NCBI GenBank assembly: GCA_041908165.1
Contig: JAYRFV010000129.1
Location: 1-5,290 of the forward strand
Direction of reading: 5' to 3'
DNA: 5,290 nt
DNA from: JACQZU01 sp041908165
GTDB lineage: Bacteria > Acidobacteriota > Holophagae > Holophagales > Holophagaceae
The notes beneath the pieces are model-generated. The model saw only the letters and a program-made list of their open reading frames with translations, was not told the origin of the DNA and did no database searches. The translations under genes and the position numbers were made by a program. Shown in pieces: positions 3,552 through 5,290 of this stretch (position 1 is its first letter; each line of letters opens with the position of its first letter).

Positions 3552-5290
3552 ATGAAAAGCCGCACGATCCTAGGGAAGGCCCTTCCGCCGGTGATCCTCC
3601 TGCTGGTGGTGATCTTCGGCATAGCCCTCGCCGTGCAGTGGCGGCAGATGGACGCCCAGACCGACCGTCGGCTGAAGGACGGCGGCGCCGCCATCGTCAA
3701 GGTGATGTCGGCGGCGCTGCACAACGCCATGCTCAAGGGCGACAACGAAGGCGCCCAGACCATGACCACGGACGTGGGCAACTCCCCGGCCATCCGCCGG
3801 ACCTTCGTCCTGCGCGCCAACGGCAAGGTCTTCGTCGCGTCCGACAAGGCCATGATCGACAAATCCTATGCGGAAACCGGCCTGGCGCGCCTGAAGTCGG
3901 GGGAACAGACCAGTTTCGAGGCCCTGGCCGACGGCGAACGGCATTTCTCCCGGGTGCTCATCCCGATCGCCATGGAGAACGCCTGCATCGACTGCCATCC
4001 GGGGGTCAAGGCCGGGGAGGCGCTCGGCTACCTCGGCGTGGAGCCGTGGTCCGACCTGGACCTGCACGAGGCCGAGGCGGCCCGGCGCAACCTGATCCTC
4101 TTCAACGGGGTGGTAATCCTGCTGGTGGCCCTGGCGATCTTCTTCATGCTCCGCTGGATCACCCGGCCGCTGGGCCAGATCGCCGAGGCGGCGACCCGGA
4201 TCGCGAGGGGCGAGGTGGACCAGACCCTGGCGCATGCCTCCAATGACGAGCTCGGCACCCTGGCCGAGGCCTTCCGCAGCCTGATCCTCTACATCAGGGG
4301 CATCGCCTCGACCGCCGGCGACCTCAGCGAGGGCCAGTTGAAGGTCGCGATCGTCCCCCAGGGGGACAACGACCTGCTGTCCCGGAACATGATCCGGGTC
4401 ACGGAGGTGCTGTCGGGAATGGCCGAGGAGACCTCCCGCATCAGCCTGGCCGCCTGGGAGGGGCGGCTGGACGTCCGCGGCGAGACCGCCCGGTTCCACG
4501 GCGCCTACCAGCAGATCGTCAGCGGCATGAACGACACCCTGGACGCCGTGGTGGCGCCGGTGAACGACGTGATGCGGGTGATGGGGGACATCGAGCAGGG
4601 TGACCTGACCTCGCGGATCACCCGCACCTATCAGGGCGATTTCGAACGGCTGGCCGCCGCCATCAACAACAGCGCTGCCCGGCTCGGCCAGGCCCTCGGC
4701 GAGATCAGCAGCGCCGCCAACACCCTGGCCTCCAGCGCCGACCAGATGACCTCGACCTGCCACAGCATGGCCGGCAGCGCCGAACAGATGACCCAGCGGG
4801 CGAACACGGCCGCGGCGGGGACCGAGCAGGCCTCGGTGAACGTCAAGGGCATGGCGGCGGGTATCGAGCAGATCAGCGCCAACTCGAACACGGTGGCGAC
4901 CGCCTCCGAGCAGGTCAGCGCCAACCTGCGCACGGTCGGCGCGGCGGTCGAGGAGATGTCCGCCAACCTGCGCACCATCGCGGATTCCTCTGAGCAGATG
5001 CAGGGTTCGGTCAACTCCGTGGCTGCGGCGATCGAAGAGATGTCGGCGTCCCTCAACGAGGTCTCCCGCAACTCCGGGCAGGCGGCAACGGTGGCCAACC
5101 GGGCCGCGCTGTCGGCGACCAATACCGCCGAAATCGTCGAGCACCTGGGCAAGGGCGCCCGGGAGATCGGCAAGGTGGTGGACCTGATCAAGTCCATCGC
5201 GGCGCAGACCAACCTGCTGGCGCTGAACGCGACCATCGAGGCGGCCAGCGCCGGCGAGGCGGGCAAGGGCTTCGCGGTGGTGGCCAACGA
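3552..5290 (+). CDS. Transmembrane methyl-accepting chemotaxis protein with periplasmic haem-c motif and poly-HAMP (3' end beyond window)
   Basis: At least 579 residues of a membrane chemoreceptor are visible, still open at the right edge. TM1 is about residues 10-28 after a basic start (MKSR), and TM2 is about 181-200, so residues 30-180 face the periplasm. That domain contains C145-I-D-C148-H149, a CXXCH site for covalent haem c, in a PAS/Cache-like setting recalling the Geobacter haem-c receptors GSU0582 and GSU0935. This suggests sensing of redox state or a gas. HAMP1 follows TM2 (about 201-250, with P206). Three more HAMP-like modules seem to follow near 250-288, 290-335 and 336-382, the last holding an IEQGDLT-type block. 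The signalling arm starts near 383 and has eight 14-residue repeats (395-506) with Glu/Gln pairs that look like methylation sites. The kinase-control tip is ALNATIE563-A-A-S566-A-G-E569; Ser replaces the Arg of Tsr R388. The arm before the tip is long (about 180 residues). The descending arm is mostly outside the window. The start is supported by GGGAG six bases upstream. Haem loading and ligand are inferred. Confidence 0.95.
   Translation, partial: MKSRTILGKALPPVILLLVVIFGIALAVQWRQMDAQTDRRLKDGGAAIVKVMSAALHNAMLKGDNEGAQTMTTDVGNSPAIRRTFVLRANGKVFVASDKAMIDKSYAETGLARLKSGEQTSFEALADGERHFSRVLIPIAMENACIDCHPGVKAGEALGYLGVEPWSDLDLHEAEAARRNLILFNGVVILLVALAIFFMLRWITRPLGQIAEAATRIARGEVDQTLAHASNDELGTLAEAFRSLILYIRGIASTAGDLSEGQLKVAIVPQGDNDLLSRNMIRVTEVLSGMAEETSRISLAAWEGRLDVRGETARFHGAYQQIVSGMNDTLDAVVAPVNDVMRVMGDIEQGDLTSRITRTYQGDFERLAAAINNSAARLGQALGEISSAANTLASSADQMTSTCHSMAGSAEQMTQRANTAAAGTEQASVNVKGMAAGIEQISANSNTVATASEQVSANLRTVGAAVEEMSANLRTIADSSEQMQGSVNSVAAAIEEMSASLNEVSRNSGQAATVANRAALSATNTAEIVEHLGKGAREIGKVVDLIKSIAAQTNLLALNATIEAASAGEAGKGFAVVAN
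4734..5069 (+). repeat. Eight 14-codon repeats in the ascending arm of the haem receptor
   Basis: Eight 42-bp in-frame units start at 4734, 4776, 4818, 4860, 4902, 4944, 4986 and 5028 (residues 395-506). Examples are GIEQISANSNTVAT, ASEQVSANLRTVGA, AVEEMSANLRTIAD and AIEEMSASLNEVSR. Positions 3-4 of every unit are an acidic residue plus Gln or Glu: D397-Q, E411-Q, E425-Q, E439-Q, E453-Q, E467-E, E481-Q and E495-E. Two-heptad spacing is normal for MCP coiled coils; the regularity and number of units are notable. Confidence 0.8.

Noticed and set aside
3570..5144. Minus-strand open frame of 524 codons opposite the haem receptor
   Set aside because: It is antisense to a receptor with clear membrane, haem, HAMP and tip motifs. 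Its own sequence is Gly/His/Asp/Val-rich and motif-free.

Overview
This is a high-GC bacterial window, probably from a Gram-negative with chemotaxis and c-type cytochrome maturation. It holds a cytoplasmic PAS-type chemoreceptor, an exported beta-carbonic anhydrase and a membrane chemoreceptor whose periplasmic domain carries a CXXCH haem-attachment motif. The style of the receptors, especially the periplasmic haem sensor, recalls deltaproteobacterial lineages such as Geobacter or Anaeromyxobacter relatives. That is an inference from memory of the families, not a search result, and other high-GC phyla such as Gemmatimonadota are possible.

Layout. Bases 1-408 (minus strand) are the first 136 codons of a DUF1835-type protein that runs off the left edge. 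A 241-base divergent intergenic region (409-649) follows, with a 7-bp perfect hairpin and a near-perfect 20-bp palindrome. Bases 650-2404 (plus) encode a 584-residue soluble methyl-accepting chemotaxis protein (MCP) with two duplicated PAS domains and a C-terminal arm expanded by 14-residue repeats. A GC-rich stem-loop (2412-2440) separates it from 2483-3418, a 311-residue beta-class carbonic anhydrase with an N-terminal export signal and a short coiled coil. A 133-base gap (3419-3551) holds a strong bulged stem-loop and a second hairpin that overlaps the next ribosome binding site. Bases 3552-5290 (plus) encode a second MCP that runs off the right edge. Its order is TM1, periplasmic CXXCH domain, TM2, about four HAMP-like modules, then a long signalling arm with eight 14-residue repeats, each carrying a methylation-like acidic/Gln pair.

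How the genes relate. The three plus-strand genes are co-directional but separated by hairpins, so they may be separate transcription units or an attenuated operon. The two receptors would both feed a CheA/CheW array, one sensing a cytoplasmic cue through PAS and the other a periplasmic redox or ligand cue through haem c. No cheA, cheW, cheR or cheB gene is in the window. A role for the carbonic anhydrase in sensing is possible from position only. The most notable features are the haem-c poly-HAMP receptor, its ladder of methylation-like sites and the asymmetric repeat expansion in the PAS receptor. No mobile element, CRISPR array, tRNA or rRNA was seen.
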